Shown: piece after piece, positions 44,501-60,448 of the stretch
Layout of the letters: every line of letters begins with the position of its first letter
Position numbering within the stretch: position 1 is the stretch's first letter
From: Adiantum capillus-veneris
Lineage: Eukaryota; Streptophyta; Polypodiopsida; Polypodiales; Pteridaceae
Direction of reading: 5' to 3'
Assembly: GCA_014529385.2 (NCBI GenBank)
Contig: CM043950.1
Span: forward strand, 72,024,435 to 72,088,434
Length of the DNA stretch: 64,000 nucleotides
Notes under the pieces: model-generated
Told to the model about the DNA's origin: nothing
What the model saw: the letters and a program-made list of their open reading frames with translations, nothing else
The model's database searches: none
Position numbers and translations under genes: made by a program

Positions 44501-45940
44501 CTCCTTGAGAGTCTTGGGTGATGGTAACTCAATAAGAGCCTTTGTCTTTGAAGGATCCACCTCAATGCCTTTGTAAGAAACTATGAGACCAAGCAAGATT
44601 ACTTCATCCTCACCTATGTGGAATTTCTTGGGGTTTAGTTGACCTCCCATGTCGGAGAGTTTCTTCAAACCTTCGTCTACCCCCTATAGACACAATGATT
44701 TTGAGCTATCTATGCAAAAATCACCAATGAGCACCCTAATTGACTTTCCAAAGGATGCTTGAAACACCATGTTTATGAAGTGTTGGAAATTTTGTAGGAG
44801 TATTTTTGAATCCAAATGGCATGATTCTAAAAGCAAAGTACCCCCAAGGAATGATGAAGGTTGTTTTCAATTAACGGTACCTATTTGAAAGTATCCTAAG
44901 TAGACATCACACACAATATATTTCTCATGAATAGCTATCTCATTTAGTATTCCATCCCAAAATGGGAGAGGAAAGTGATCACGCTTAGTTTCCTCATTGA
45001 CTGGCCTATAGTCAACACATACTCTCCACTTCCCATTATTTTTAGGAGTGACCACCACTTGAGAGACCCACTCTAAATTCTCCAGTGGATAAATGAAACC
45101 TGTTGCTAGAAGCTTCCTTACCTCCTTGAGCAGAGAATGCTCTTTGATGACTCCTAGAATTCATAGCTTCTGAGCCTTATGTCTAGCCTCATGCTTTAGC
45201 TCAATTTCACGTTGAACAACACCTACTTCATGCACGTCTATGTAGTCTTTAGAAAAAAGCCTCAGAAATTTCTTTATCACACATTTAAAATCCTCTCTTT
45301 CTTCCTTTGTAAGTATTCTTGATAGCATACCATCTAACATTCCTTCATCCTGCATATTGTGGCCCTCTTGAGGACATAACTCCTCCAAACCTTGACAAGT
45401 TGTCTCTTGGTTGTTTGGCTTGAACCTTACACCCATAACTTTGATGGAAGACTTCTTTAGTAATGTTTCCTCTACTTTCTTCTTTTGAGGTGTTATCAGT
45501 CCAATCTTCCTCCGTCTCACTTTGATATGATTCTTCATGGAGCTCCTCTTGATGTTGCTCCTTCATGTCAAAGACAACCCTTTTATGATTGACATTTTTG
45601 CAAATCAACTTTCCACTTTCCCAATCTTGCAAAAGCTTGTACTTTCATATAGCCATGGTCTTCCCAAGATAATGGATAGACATTTCCCTTGGTAGACATA
45701 ACATAGAAATCAATCGCCTTCTTAATTCCAAAGGCCTCCACAAAAACATTTTTAAAAATCCCTAAGCACCTAGCTTTGCTATTGTTTGCCATTATTAATT
45801 TGATTTCAAGCATATCATTGCAGCCCATCCACATGCACATTCTCTTTTACCTTTCTCCTAGTGATAACCGTCTTCATTAACTCTCTTCCAATTTGTGGAC
45901 ACAATGCAAGTAATTGAGGCCATGAGATGCAAAACTGCCA
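41540..45940 (-). pseudogene. Element H: Tat-like Ty3/Gypsy pol, heavily decayed
   Basis: Read on the minus strand, right to left, the order matches element G: protease region (about 45560-45850), RT N-terminus (45160-45540), RT core (44867-45058, K-W-R-V-C-V-D-Y-R-P and G-Y-F-Q), RT end (44453-44668, L-N-P-K-K-F-H-I-G and D-P-S-K), RNase H (about 43480-43860), second RNase H (43141-43459, N-N-K-E-E-Y-E and G-D-A-L-L-I-V-K), integrase (about 41900-43000) and a C-terminal tail (V-N-G-Y-W-L-K-L-Y, 41700-41770). Frames change many times. Between about 43860 and 44480 about 600 bases have no match to G, probably an insertion replacing the RT/RNase H connection. Homology to G is lost beyond about 45940, so gag and the 5' LTR are missing. 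Confidence 0.85.
43723..43761. repeat. Perfect 16-bp inverted repeat, 7-base loop
   Basis: GCATTCATGACCCTAC (43723-43738) and its exact reverse complement (43746-43761) flank TAGTAAA. It lies inside the decayed RNase H of H, where element G has no such palindrome. Confidence 0.95.
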
Positions 45941-47102
45941 AATTCTAGTTCTCAAGTGTATTGAAGTATCACAAGCATCTTGTAATGAGTAAATTATACA
46001 GGCTTAGTCAAAATTTTGAGGATTTGCAACTTCACAGTCTTTAAGTGCAAGAAGTTAGAATTTTGGGAGAGAAAGATGTTAAAAGAAAGCTAGACATGTT
46101 CTTATGGTCTAAGAGTAATAGTCTAACGGAAAAATGCTCGAATAAACCACAAAAAATCACAGCAAGTCCATGAGGGTCAATTAGAGTTAGATGCCACTGA
46201 AATGAGAAGAACATGTGGAACTAAAGGTGTAATCAGCATCCAAGCATCGGAATCACAAAACCAACAACTATTCACTCTTATAAAAGTACATCAAAATGAG
46301 ATCCAAAAAATAAATATGGTCAAATTTGGGAAAATATGGTCAAAGGTTTTAACTAGCATTAGAATCACAAAAACCAACAATTTTTCACCATAGAAATGCA
46401 TTAAAGTGGGATCCAAAAAACAAATGATATGGCCAAATTTGGAAAAATAGGGCCATAAACTGGAAAATTGGGTAAAGTTGGTGAAGTTAAATCTAAAATT
46501 AAAAAGATTCCACCATTATGCTAGGATAGGATATAGGAACATACCGACAAAGTCTTAGCCTATATTATGACCCAACATGGATCATGATCCATGTGGCTCT
46601 TCCAGATTTTAGGACCAAAATCTAACCTCACGACCCATATGCTATTTAATAGTACTAAATGTTAGAGTTCTACCAAACAGCGAGTGAAGTTATTCAAGAA
46701 ATCTTCAAAGCGAGCAAAGTTATTGAAGTGAGTTGCTTGACAATTATACGTATACTTCTTCTCTAGAGAGAGAATAAGTATATGTATACTTCTTCTCTAG
46801 GAGGCTTTCTAATCACTGAGCAAAAAAAATCGAGCGAAGGCACATTCCGAGCAAGTTCGAGGGTAAATTTGCATAAGAGCAACAATTGTGAAAGAAAATA
46901 ATTATCCCATGCATGTTATTTTTAGTACCACAAATTCATGAACCGATGGATGGACACAAAGTTAGATTTCAGAATTATTCATAAAAATTTTAAAATTGTA
47001 TACTCGACACATAGCGCAATTCTAGGTAATCCTCTCCAAAATAGTCCACCAAAAATTTGGCATGTACATCTCCCAAAAAATTCGACACATGAACTACATA
47101 AC
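45941..47102. other. Intergenic, nothing recognised
   Basis: Beyond the end of H homology. A short direct repeat of TATACTTCTTCTCTAG with adjoining bases is at about 46750-46800. Repeated blocks of ATGGTCAAATTTGGGAAAATA type lie at 46310-46450. Confidence 0.5.
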
Positions 47103-48149
47103 CTATGATGCTATTCGAGAACCTCCCAAAGCTTGGAACAACTCTACTTGTGTAAGTGCAGATTGATGCACAAACTCATGGGCAATGGAGTCCAAACCCA
47201 ATATTATAAAAAACACAAAGTAGATGTGCTTGCAAGGCACGTATGCAACACGTTTGCTATCACATCTTTGAAAATCCTCACACGAGCACCGAGGGAAGTT
47301 TGCAAGTGTGACAGCATACGTAAGACCTTTCTCAAGTGACCCAATTGTACTAACATGAAAAACATGTGATACATTGGGGACCACGATTACCTCCCTTACT
47401 AATTTGGCTGCCATTGTTCTTCCCTGCGCAATCCTATCTTGAAAATCTCTTGTAAGTTTTGATCTCCATCTAACAAGTTTTCCATCCCTATATTTTGGAC
47501 GAAATGAACTCAGTGTGCTAACACATGTTCTAACATTGCGGCTGCACTCAGCATTTTCATGTGCTTCTTTAAGAACAAACCCATTGTTCAATAACATTTC
47601 AACTTCAGATGGTTACAGATTAGTGCCCTCTGCCACAATCCAAGTCCCAGGTGCAGGTCCTGGAGGACCAACAATCAGGTCATCCACATTCCAGGTATGA
47701 GTGTTACTACTATTGTAGAACCATACAAACCCCTTGACAATGCCTCCCGAATTGGATCCTCTTGCAGGATATTTTCACCTTCCCCAAAAGCTTGGTGCAG
47801 GAACTCCGTGTTTCATTGAAGGTGCCATTTCATTAATAAACCTCCCGCATCTTGTACTATGATCTGCAAGAACACTGAAGCATGTCATTTTTCTCCCAGG
47901 CTCAGTACGCCTAATTGCCCACACAGTCCGAGACACTTTTTGCTCCAACCACATAAGGGGAGTTGTGGAATCCTGGTTCGAATCCTGGTTCTGCCTATGT
48001 AGCCCATTCGCCGTTGTGACTGTCACATACTCAGGTCTTTGACTATCATCTTCTAGTATTTCATCAGGGTCCTCCAATATTGGTCTAGATCTTTGAACAC
48101 TCTTTTCCCTCATTGAATCTCTATTTGTCTCAGGACTTGGAATGCGCAA
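47103..48149 (-). pseudogene. SWIM zinc-finger protein remnant
   Basis: The minus-strand open frame 47103-47597 (164 residues) ends in a SWIM zinc finger: C-S-C-E-D-F ... C-K-H (CXC...CXH, about 47200-47280), followed by the hydrophobic I-Y-F-V-F-F-I-I-L-G segment usual after it. SWIM fingers occur in plant MULE and FAR1-type transposases and in small plant SWIM proteins; they bind DNA or protein. Upstream in the same direction, frames at 47600-47720 (P-G-P-A-P-G-T-W-I-V) and 47775-48149 (acidic, then W-A-I-R-R-T) appear to belong to the same gene but are separated by stops or frameshifts, or possibly introns. No transposase DDE domain or terminal inverted repeats were found, so its source is open. 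Confidence 0.6.
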
Positions 48150-48179
48150 TCTCTCTAAAACAATTTGTGCCGGTAAGGA

Positions 48180-51329
<3,150 letters not shown>

Positions 51330-51715
51330 GCAATGCAATAAACGCAACTGCAATGCAACAACCGGGAGGGAGTAGGAAGCGTGAGAAGGAGAGGAGTGAG
51401 CGCCGTTAGCTCACACTGTGTATTTCATTATCCAAAATTTATAAAAAACTTACAAAAATTGCCTTTTATACGTTAGCCAAGGTTTTTGGTGGTCAAAACT
51501 AATAATCTGGGAGTTCTACCAAAGCTGGGTAATGACAGGTTGATACAATCTAGAAGCTTGTAGCCTTGGCTCATTTATTAAAGAGTTTATTCAAGAAAAT
51601 AGGAGTTACAATATTCTCGACTTATAAAAAATAATAAGTGTTTGACAAAGAGAACTCCGAAAAATGGTATCCGTGTTAGCTTGCTACTAATATTCTCCCC
51701 TCCTCGCCTGTGTCG
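51330..51715 (-). mobile_element. Possible LTR and polypurine tract of element I
   Basis: On the minus strand the coding region of I is followed by GGCGAGGAGGGGAGAATA (about 51694-51711), which looks like a polypurine tract, and then AT-rich sequence. This would fit an LTR to its left, but the first bases (TTAGTAGC) do not start with TG and no second copy is in the window. Confidence 0.3.
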
Positions 51716-51761
51716 TCCCTTGACACAACTTTATGGGCTGAAATAGTCTTCGGACTAGCGT

Positions 51762-54142
51762 CTAGCGAGCATTCAATGCATTTTGGTATCTGATTTTTCT
51801 TTCTTTATCACGCACTTGCAAAAACTGCATGGTCACTCTGTTCTTCAGCTCCACTACAGAGTAGTCTACAAACCTAGATGTGAGGTTGCTGATCACTAAC
51901 GCAAATATCTTCATTCGCCAAGTGAAGAATCCAGTGTAGAATGCTTCCTCAAACGCCAGCATATTGTGTGAAGGTAAAAACATGCATCTAGCATAGAAGC
52001 CGTAGAGGACTTCTTCAAAAGGTTGGCCACTAAGATCATAGCACAAACCTTTATTTCCCTCAAGGAATGAAATACACGGGGCACCTGCTTGCTCTGGCTC
52101 ATGAAAAATTTCAATACAGGTGAGTAGCATTTGCATATTTTATATAACATTGCACAAGAGAGATCCGATAGAATTTTGAAGAAAGACATTGTGCCCGTTA
52201 GGGTTTTCACCATGTATTCCTCTGTGGCTGGTCCCTTTTTTGTAGCTAGCAATCTTGGGTAGTTCAACCAGGTTGGCCGCTTCTTTGTTAGTGCCTCATG
52301 CTCCTGCCAAGTCCTTACTCTTGGTACAAGACATAAAGTGGGATCTTTTTGTAGCGCTGCAGGTGCTCTTTTGAACAGAATCAAATACCTTGGATTCTTG
52401 TTCAACTAGCTCAACCTCCACTTTGGGTGGTCTTTATCTGCGCCATCTATTTGCATGTCTGCATAAAGCCTTTCTTTAATAACCTGTAGTAACTCAACCT
52501 TTATAACCGGGTATGGCAGGGACTGTTGATGCCATTGCGCATTGATCTGATTGAGAGTGAGTTGAGTGACATTGACGGAATCAAAAACTCTCAACTCCCA
52601 ATCCATTGTTGCCTTCCACTGCTCATCTACCTCTTGTGTGATCTTTTCTTTCAGTGTGTCTTCTTCACCCTTTGAGAGCTGGACCATGTGCACTGTGTCT
52701 TCATCTGTAATGTTTACATGGAAATCATCCTCACCACTCAACTTTGCTGTGGATTGTGTCTCCAGTTCAGTAAATGACACTAAGGGTATATCTATTTGGG
52801 GCTGTTCCAAAGTGCTTGCCTCTTCTTGCATTTCTGGCTTTCCTTCTCTCAGCAGCTGGTTAACTCTTTTAAGCTCAGCTATTTCTTTTAGAAATTCTTT
52901 TTCTCTTTGGACCCGCATCAAAGCCAGGTCCCTCCGCTGAGATTGCTCTAGTTTTAAATCCAACTCTAGGTCTTTGTTCTTTTTCTCTAATGCCTTGTAC
53001 ACTTCATCTGTCCCTTTGATCGAGGCTACAGCTGGGTTTTCACGTATTTGCCGTAAGAAAATTGCACTATCATTTATTCTTGTGTGTCTCTTGGCTGTGT
53101 CGTGGCTGTTGGTTCTTCTTGCCCTTGAGGCTGTGGTTGTTCTTTTTCCGTGGAGGTAGAGGGTTGTGTCTGGGCCTTCTCTTACTGTGCTGCGGTAGAG
53201 GGTGTTTTCTCAGACTTTGTTGTGTTCTCTTGTGTAGTACTTATTATCCTTATCTCGCTCGATTTCTTTCTCTGGTTGCTGCTGTTGTGTAGGAGTAGCC
53301 TCTTGTGTAGATTCTTCCGCTCCCTTTGATTCAGGTTTTGTCCCTTTGGTGGGATCAGTTTCTGTGGCTTTCTCTTTCTCAGGCTCAGCTTCTTTAGTGG
53401 TGTCTTTACCTGCAGGTGATGGTGGTGGGCTTGGCATAGGATTGTCCTGCTGTTCCGTAGGCGGTGAAGTGGGTCAAGGGGACTTGTAACCTTGTTCAAG
53501 CTGTGCCTCTTTCCTTGTCGTTTCCTCGGCTTGTCTCTCGTCCTTTGCCTCTTCTTAGGCTTCTTTCAACTTCAGGGCTTCTACTTCTTGATACATTATT
53601 TCCAAAGACTCTGTTGGATCTTCCAACTTCTTTTCTGGTGTGATGCTTTGTCCTTGGGACCTTAAGTCCACAAGGCACCCATTTTTTGGGGTCCTTTCCT
53701 TATGCTTGTCGGCTGCGTTGGTAAGCATGTTTTTCTCTTTCGAAACGAGCTTGCTTTTGTAGTGGCTCTTCTTGGTGGGCGGCCATAGATTTTCTCTTCA
53801 TCTCCTCTCCTTGTGCTCTCTTCTCTTCATTATCTGAGCTCTCGCTGTTGTGCCTTTCCGATGAGCTTTCAACCGACTCTTCATCAGATCTGCAGGATCT
53901 CTTGGCTGATCTTGTAGCTCTAGGAGATGGTTGTGCTAATATCCATGTGTTTTGGTCAGGGGTAGGTGGTAGGTTGTCGGCCATGCCGATGGCATGGCAT
54001 GAAATCCTTGTCAAGACTTCTGGTGCACCCAGGTAAGTGATCTTCCCTTCTTTCTTTCTTCCATTCAAAGTGGTCAAGATGTACTTTGCGTGGTCCACCG
54101 GTTGCCTGGTTTTTGACTTGAGAACTTGTGTGAAAGTGGTGG
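51762..54142 (-). pseudogene. Unidentified coding region I, 3' part
   Basis: A chain of minus-strand frames with protein-like composition. From 54142 down: a basic N-terminal part ending in N-L-P-P-T-P-D-Q-N-T-W (53700-54140), a Ser/Glu/Arg-rich charged stretch, a Pro/Glu/Lys/Gln-rich stretch (53182-53500), a heptad-like coiled coil (A-L-E-K-K-N-K-D-L-E-L, 52860-53002), then 52406-52860 and a C-terminal part (51762-52405) with aromatic residues and L-P-S-H-N-M-L-A-F-E-E-A-F. At least four stops or frameshifts separate the pieces. I do not recognise the family and see no zinc knuckle, protease or RT motif. Its 5' part continues at 63531 on the far side of element G. It could be a retroelement gag-like or accessory ORF, or a decayed host gene. 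Confidence 0.55.
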
Positions 54143-54977
54143 TGATAGGGGCTTTTCACAAGCAAAGCTCCCATACCCCTCTTCTCTCGTCCCCACCGCA
54201 TGAAAACCCCCTCTTAGGGAGGGAGTGATAAAAGGCATTGGAAAAAAGTATGCAAAAAAATAAAGTATGATTATGTAAATATATGAGAAAGGTAAAATAG
54301 GCCACCTCATGCCTGCGGGGAAGCCCATCCCCACCTTGCCTCCTTTTTCTTCACTGTTGCCCCGCCGTGTGTCCCTTTTCCTCTCCTCCACTCAAAAGGT
54401 CAACCCCCTCTCTCTTCCCCTTTTCCTTTCCCCTTTCTCTCTCCCCTCAAGCTACCCCACCTCTCACCAATAATGCATTCTAACTCACCAATAATGCACC
54501 CTAACTCACATGCAACTTACCCTATCTTCCAAAATAGTATACCCCACCTCCCCTTTCTCTCTCCTATCATATCCCATGACCCAAATACCCCCCTCTCTCT
54601 CTAAAGGGCGCCATGTCTCTTGTCTTGTAGCTAAATAACCTCCCCCACACTCACACACACTCAGTTTCATTGAAAAAGTTGCCCACAGACCCATCCCCAC
54701 CCGTCGGTTACCTGATTTTTCTTGTGTTCACACACATCTACACACAGATTCACCTCTGAACACACTCCCCTCTCTCCCCTCTTGTAATTACATTAGTCTC
54801 CATGTCACCTCTCACTTTTTTTCATCAACCCATCTCTCTCTCTTAGTCTCTCTCTCATGAGACTGCTGTTCTGGCACATATACACACAGCCAGACAAGTG
54901 GGGCCCACAGTCACATGGCCTATGTATATAATGATTTCTTCATTTCTAAATTCTATAATTTCTCCCCCCTCCTCCCT

Positions 54978-54985
54978 TATATAAA
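54978..54985 (+). promoter_or_regulatory. TATA box of element G LTR
   Basis: TATATAAA in a context kept in the other LTR (62816-62823), about 300 bases before AATAAA; a good candidate for the LTR promoter. Confidence 0.65.
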
Positions 54986-55277
54986 GAGGGGTCACCATCG
55001 CACTAAAGACACACACAACATCACCAAAGAACACACTATGCACTGTGTGTGCCTAGTGCACACACACACACCCACACCATCACCATCACCGCAATCACCG
55101 TGCTTGTCTTGAGCATGACCTCTACACCCTTGGCTATGGAAGATGAAGGGCAACTAAATGAAGGATGATGGCCATAACCCTCGTGCGAGTCTTCGCCATC
55201 TCATCCCACCTATCCGCCATGTGCTCTACCACTCTCTCCCCTACCCTATGCTCCCCATTTCATCGCCTTATTCTCTA

Positions 55278-55283
55278 AATAAA
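55278..55283 (+). terminator. Polyadenylation signal in element G LTR
   Basis: AATAAA, also at 63116-63121 in the 3' LTR, downstream of the TATA box as needed for an R region. Confidence 0.55.
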
Positions 55284-55448
55284 GCTTGAGGTTTTGTGAG
55301 TATGTTTTCTTGCAATGTTTTTCCCATGTGAGGTGTGCGGAATCGCCACATAGTCTTGTGTTTGGAGTGAGATTGTGTATGTGTGAAGGGTGTGCGGATT
55401 CGCCATCCTTTTGTGGTGCCTAACTACTAAGCTGTTATACCCCCTCCA

Positions 55449-55452
<4 letters not shown>

Positions 55453-55506
<54 letters not shown>

Positions 55507-55512
55507 TCTCTC
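55453..55512. repeat. (CT)n microsatellite in element G 5' LTR
   Basis: About 60 bases with one TG interruption; the 3' LTR has only about 32 bases at 63286-63317. Confidence 0.95.
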
Positions 55513-55833
55513 ACTTGATCTCATTCCCTTTCCTCTTCATCATTACTCCCAAGCATCCATCTCTCTTGGATGAAAACTTTGTTATGGTGGTGTGTTGTTT
55601 GCGTCCTAGCCGCTGAAGCTAGGTGGTGCCCCTTTTTGCTTTACCATGACAGGCTCGAGGCGCGCCATTTTGTCCCCGGTGTTTTAGAGGCCGTCAGGGT
55701 TCGGGGTTTGGGGTTCGCTTTGCTCCCGTCATTTGGTGCCCCCACTAAGGATCTTTTCATGAAAGCCTTCAGTTTACAAGACTGAAATCCCTAAACTATT
55801 GTGAATGGATGAATGGCTAGCAGGATTTGCTAA

Positions 55834-57763
55834 TTGGACGACATAAGAAGAAGAGCTCCAAGCACAACTAGACGAACTCCGCATCTCCATCGAAGCTCGA
55901 GTACCAGGCATAACGGTAATCGATTTGCAGTGGGAGAGTCAACCAACACGCCAAACCCAGTGGATATACATAGGCCGAGTGCCAAGAAGAAGAAGGAGAA
56001 GGTCGAAACCATGTCCGCAACCTACAACCAACCCACAACAACAAAATGGAAGGATCTCTTCACAATAGAGAATCAACACTATTCTACATTGAGAATCGGG
56101 TAAATCAAGTCACCGAGGTAATTATCTCAGTCAGTTTTCAAGTCGCACCTAATGCTGCAGCACAGATAACGGATGTATTGGCTCACACTCTCACTAGAGA
56201 AACTAGGGATCTACTGAGTTTGTTTCAGGAAAGAACACCACCCCCTCCCACAAGCTTGGACAGTGACTAAGCACCTCTAAGCTTCACATGAATCAATACA
56301 ACCTACCTCAAGACAGATCACACATACCAACACGTGTACGCTCAATCAAGGTAATACTGGACTTGAAGGCTCACTACCAGCACGTCATTGACACCATGCT
56401 CGGTGGGGAGCGGTTTTTTGAGGTTCTGGCATCAGATCAACCATTTGGCTTACCTTTGGTACAAGGCAATGTACCGTTTGAAGTTTTAATCTATGTCCTA
56501 GTATAGGAGGGTATACACGCCTCCTTGTAAAGAAGAAAAAAACTTTTGCAAGTTAAGCAGTGTGTCTTTCTAGCTCTCTCTCAGTAATCATGGCAAGTGT
56601 AGCATTTCCAACATTTAAAGGAAAGAAGGGGGAGGATTTGGTAACAGACTTCCTAGACGACTTTGAAGTATCATGTGTAGTGAGCAACAAAGATACGGAT
56701 GAATCTCGGGTTAGAATCTTTAAGCATCTCATGAAGCTAGAAGCTAGATCATGGTACAATGCACTTCTACAAGCAACCAAGGATGACTGAGAACCCTTAA
56801 AAACCGCTTTTAAGAGGCGCTTTGGGGGAGGTACCACTACAGAAAAGTTGTGGGACAAAATTAGAGACTTGAAGCAGGAGGGTCTTTTAGAATATGCCAC
56901 CTATGAGTCCAAATTTGTGGATTTGTGGGAACGGTGGGTTCAGTCACTGGCAAGGAGGGAAGCCGCACCCGATTTCCTAAAAAAAGATAGGTTCACGCAT
57001 GGCTTATGGCCTCTTCTCAAGGATAGCCGTTGAGATTCCCGGCTACGTACGAGTTAGCCGTTGAGATTGCTCGCCTTAAGGACAAGAAGCTGCAAATGAA
57101 AGTCAAAGAAACCGAGTCAATAGAAGCAGGAACATCGCGTCGATCAGCAACTACGACAACCACCATTCCACCACCACCACCGGCTCTTGGGGTAAGAGAT
57201 GACCAACAAGATATGTTGGCCCATATTACTGACCAACTGCAGAATTTTTCTGTCCACTTAATACAGCAAGGGAGGAGTCAAGAAAGAGATCAAGACCCTG
57301 GAAGAGCACGACGCAAAACAGGTAGTATCATTGCTACAACTGCGGAGAAGATGGTCACGGTATGTACTACTGTCCCAAACCACGACAAAACTATAATAGA
57401 GGAGGTAGGAGGAACCAATTGTCACCCCCTAGAGAAAGAACACCCCCACCCCGAGCACCACCCCCACCAACACAAATTCTACGTCCACCCCAGACACCAC
57501 TACAAGCATCCATTCCACCTCTTCCACCAGCCCCACCACCTAATTGCCCTGTAAACATCATAAGGTTAGAACAGAAAGGAAAAGCTGTAGTAGTGGATCC
57601 ACCCAGAGCAAAGGAGAGGGACAAGGGTAAGGAGAAGGTAGCCTTTTTAGAACCACTTGAAGCCATGACTGTGAAAAGAGCTAGGAGGGAGAAAGTTACA
57701 CAATCAGATGATGAGAGAAGAATGAGAGGAGAAACTAGCAAGAGGCCATCCAGGCCACGATGA
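55834..57763 (+). pseudogene. Element G gag, broken
   Basis: Capsid-type protein of G. The region 55834-56506 holds the unrecognised N-terminal part in several frames. The gag domain is at 56560-57030 (F-K-G-K-K-G-E-D-L-V-T-D-F-L; E-A-R-S-W-Y-N-A-L; E-Y-A-T-Y-E-S-K-F-V-D-L-W), with a stop at 56788-56790. A zinc knuckle C-Y-N-C-G-E-D-G-H-G-M-Y-Y-C is at 57332-57373 in another frame from the preceding part. A Pro-rich stretch follows (57420-57540). At least three breaks prevent a continuous Gag. Confidence 0.85.
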
Positions 57764-57766
57764 AAA

Positions 57767-59393
57767 TTGGGCATCACCGACTTCCAGCTAGGGGAAAGTT
57801 CTAAGCCCTATGATCTAACATTGCATGTGGCAGAGAAAGGACCGAAGATTACATGGCCACAGCTGCTACATCTTGTACCTAAAGTAAGGCAACAATGGTC
57901 TAAAATGGTAAGTACAAGACACTCCAAAACAAAGGTAGCCGGAGCAATTTCGGGATGCAACATGGATGACATCCTTCCAATTGTCGACGTAAACATAAAA
58001 GAAAAGAGGGTTGGAAACACCTACATTGATGGAGGTGCACAAATTTGTGTAATGAGCGAAGCTATGATGCTTGGATTAGGGCTCGAGGTTGACAGGCCTT
58101 CTCCATGCAAGGCAAAGATGGCAAGCAAGGCAAAAGTAAAGTGTGTGGATGTGGTAAGTGCCATAAAAATAAAAGCTTTCAACAGTGAGGTAGAGGTAGA
58201 TGTTTTTGTAATTCCTACTAAGGGGGAAGGCTATCCACTAATCTTGGGAAGGCCATGGTTGATGGCCATGAAGGCAAAACAGGACTGGGGTACTGGCCTT
58301 CTACGCATGACCGGTAAGAAAGGGGAGACAATCTACTATGACATAAGGATTGGCAAGCAGAAGCAAATGAATCTGGAAACATCGGCGTATGAAACCAGTA
58401 GCGAATCTTCCAGTTTTGAGGAGGAGAGCACATCCACCGACGAAAGTGACAGTTCCATTGATGTGATGGGTATCATTATGAAGGATCCACAAATGGTAAG
58501 CACAACTGGTGATCCGTCACCAAAAGGGCCAACCCAATGAAGAGAAGAGCAAATCACCTGGCCTAGGAGGAAGTAGGTTGAAGGGTATGTTGTCTACGGA
58601 ATTAACACTTGAGAAGAAAGATAGTTTTTTGCAAATGTTGATGGGATTTGCTAACCTATTCACTGATAACTATGAAAGAATCACAGGCATTACAGTGGTG
58701 GAACATCATATTAAGTTGAAGGAAGGGGTAAAACCAGTTGTGCAAAAGCTACGACGACTGGGGGTCATACAAGAAAAGGCACTCTTGGCCGAGGTAAGGA
58801 AACTGTTGGAGGCAGGATTCATCTATCCTGCAGAAAACTCAGAATGGGTGTCACCCGTAGTGATGACTCCTAAAAAGAATGGTAAGTGGAGGGTCCATGT
58901 TGACTAGAAACCACTAAATGCAGCTACAAAGAGAGATCACTTTCCTCTCCCTTTCTTGGATGAAATTCTGAATGAAGTAGCGGGTTTTGAATGCTATACC
59001 GTCTGTGATGGTTATTCTGGATACTTTCAAATACACGTAGCCTTGGAAGATCAGCTAAAAACCACTTTTATCACGCCCTGGGGTTGTTTTGCATACAAGG
59101 TTATGCCATTTGGTCTCACAAATGCACCTGCCACATTCCAAAGATATGTCACATATGTTTTTCAACCGTTCTTTGGAACATCCATAAGAGTGTTCATTGA
59201 TGATTTTTGTATATATAGCTCCCGTATTTCACATTTAGAAAAGGTAACTGAAGGTTTGGCCAGGTTGCAGAGCCTAGGTGGGCAATTAAATGTGTATAAA
59301 TGTCACATTGGGGAGAGTAAAGTCATTCTATTAGGCCATGGAATTCAGCAAGAGGTATCAACGCCGACCCAAGTAAAGTGTCCGCACTCATAG
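57767..59393 (+). pseudogene. Element G protease and reverse transcriptase, broken
   Basis: The protease frame (57767-58540) carries Y-I-D-G-G-A-Q at about 58022-58042; D-G-G-A in place of D-S/T-G is usual in the Tat lineage. RT begins in the next frame (58509): W-R-V-H-V-D is followed by a stop at 58905-58907 exactly where the Tyr of the V-D-Y motif should be. RT continues from 58956 with G-Y-F-Q-I, T-P-W-G-C-F-A-Y and the catalytic F-I-D-D-F-C-I-Y-S at 59193-59219. A frameshift near 59355-59380 breaks the H-G-I ... D-P-S-K junction. Confidence 0.9.
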
Positions 59394-60440
59394 CCCTACC
59401 TTCACCAACGACCGCACGTCAACTGGTCTCTTTTCTACAGAAGGTGAGGTACTTAAGTAGATTCATACATCTACTATCACAACTTGTTCTACCACTGCAA
59501 CAACTCACTCAAAGATCAACTTTCACTTGGGACGAGGAAAGCGAACATCACTACAACAAGGTAAAGGAGGTCTTAGCCACTCTGCCAACTATCTCACCAC
59601 CTAAGTGGGATGAAAAATTCTATGTCACCTCAAGTGTTGGTGATGACTCATTGGGGGCTGTGCTACTCCAAAAGGATACGACGACATCTTTCATGAGGCC
59701 AATCTACTTCTCTAGTCGAATGATGACAGCAGGAGAGAAAGGTTTCACCCATGTGGAACACTTAGTCCTAGCTCTTAGATTTGCAACTACGAAGTTTAGG
59801 TCATATTTGCTGCCTAAGCAATTTGTGATTCTAACCACAGATGAAATATTTCCCTATGTTGTACAACACATGGATGTGTCTGCTAGAATTACTAAATGGC
59901 TAGTTCATCTGCAAGAGTTTGACTACACGGTACAGGTAGAAAGCACGACAAGGGCAAGTTTGGGGGGACTCATGACCTACCAAGTATTTGAAAGGGAGGA
60001 GAAGAAATCTAAGGAAGGAGAAGTCCGATTACGTCCAGTACCACCGATGGTAGAAGGAGCATACTCTCTCTACTTTGATGGAGCCTACAAGTGAGCGTCT
60101 GACAAAGAAGCTGCAGGCATAGTGGTCTTTGATGACAAAGGGACAAAGGTATTTTCGTTGGGCCAATTGTTAGATTCACATTCTAACAATGAAGCTGAGT
60201 ATGCAGCACTAACCAAGGGTCTACAATGGTGCATCTCACAAGGTGTACAACGCCTTAATGTATTTGGGGATGCTCTACTTCTGGTAAGGCAAGTAAATGG
60301 AGCATGGACATGCAAGAATCCTAGTTTAAGGACTCACTTAAGTGGTGTAAAAACCTTGTTGGGTAAGTTTGAAGAAGTTTAAATACACCATATCCCAAGG
60401 ACTCAAAACCAAGAAGCAGATGCCCTAGCAAGTGAAAGAC
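59378..60440 (+). pseudogene. Element G RNase H and second RNase H, broken
   Basis: First RNase H (59378-60094): connection domain, then F-Y-V-T-S-S-V-G-D-D-S-L-G-A-V-L-L and L-P-K-Q-F-V-I-L-T-T-D. Second, archaeal-type RNase H (60060-60382): Y-F-D-G-A-Y, N-N-E-A-E-Y-A-A-L and F-G-D-A-L-L, keeping the catalytic Asp, Glu and Asp. Stops at 60092-60094 and 60380-60382 interrupt it. The second RNase H marks the Tat lineage. Confidence 0.88.
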
Positions 60441-60448
60441 TACAGGAA

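Larger units (their letters stand above)
54143..55731 (+). repeat. 5' LTR of element G (1589 bp)
   Basis: Starts TGATAGGGGC and ends CTCCCGTCA. It contains a TATATAAA box (54978-54985), an AATAAA signal (55278-55283) and a CT-dinucleotide tract (55453-55512). Sequence after it, TTTGGTGCCCCCACTAAGG, is where the primer-binding site (from 55734) should be; I could not assign the tRNA. Confidence 0.95.

Noticed and set aside
57391-57777. 128-codon minus-strand Gly-rich frame
   Set aside because: Antisense of the Pro-rich stretch in element G gag.
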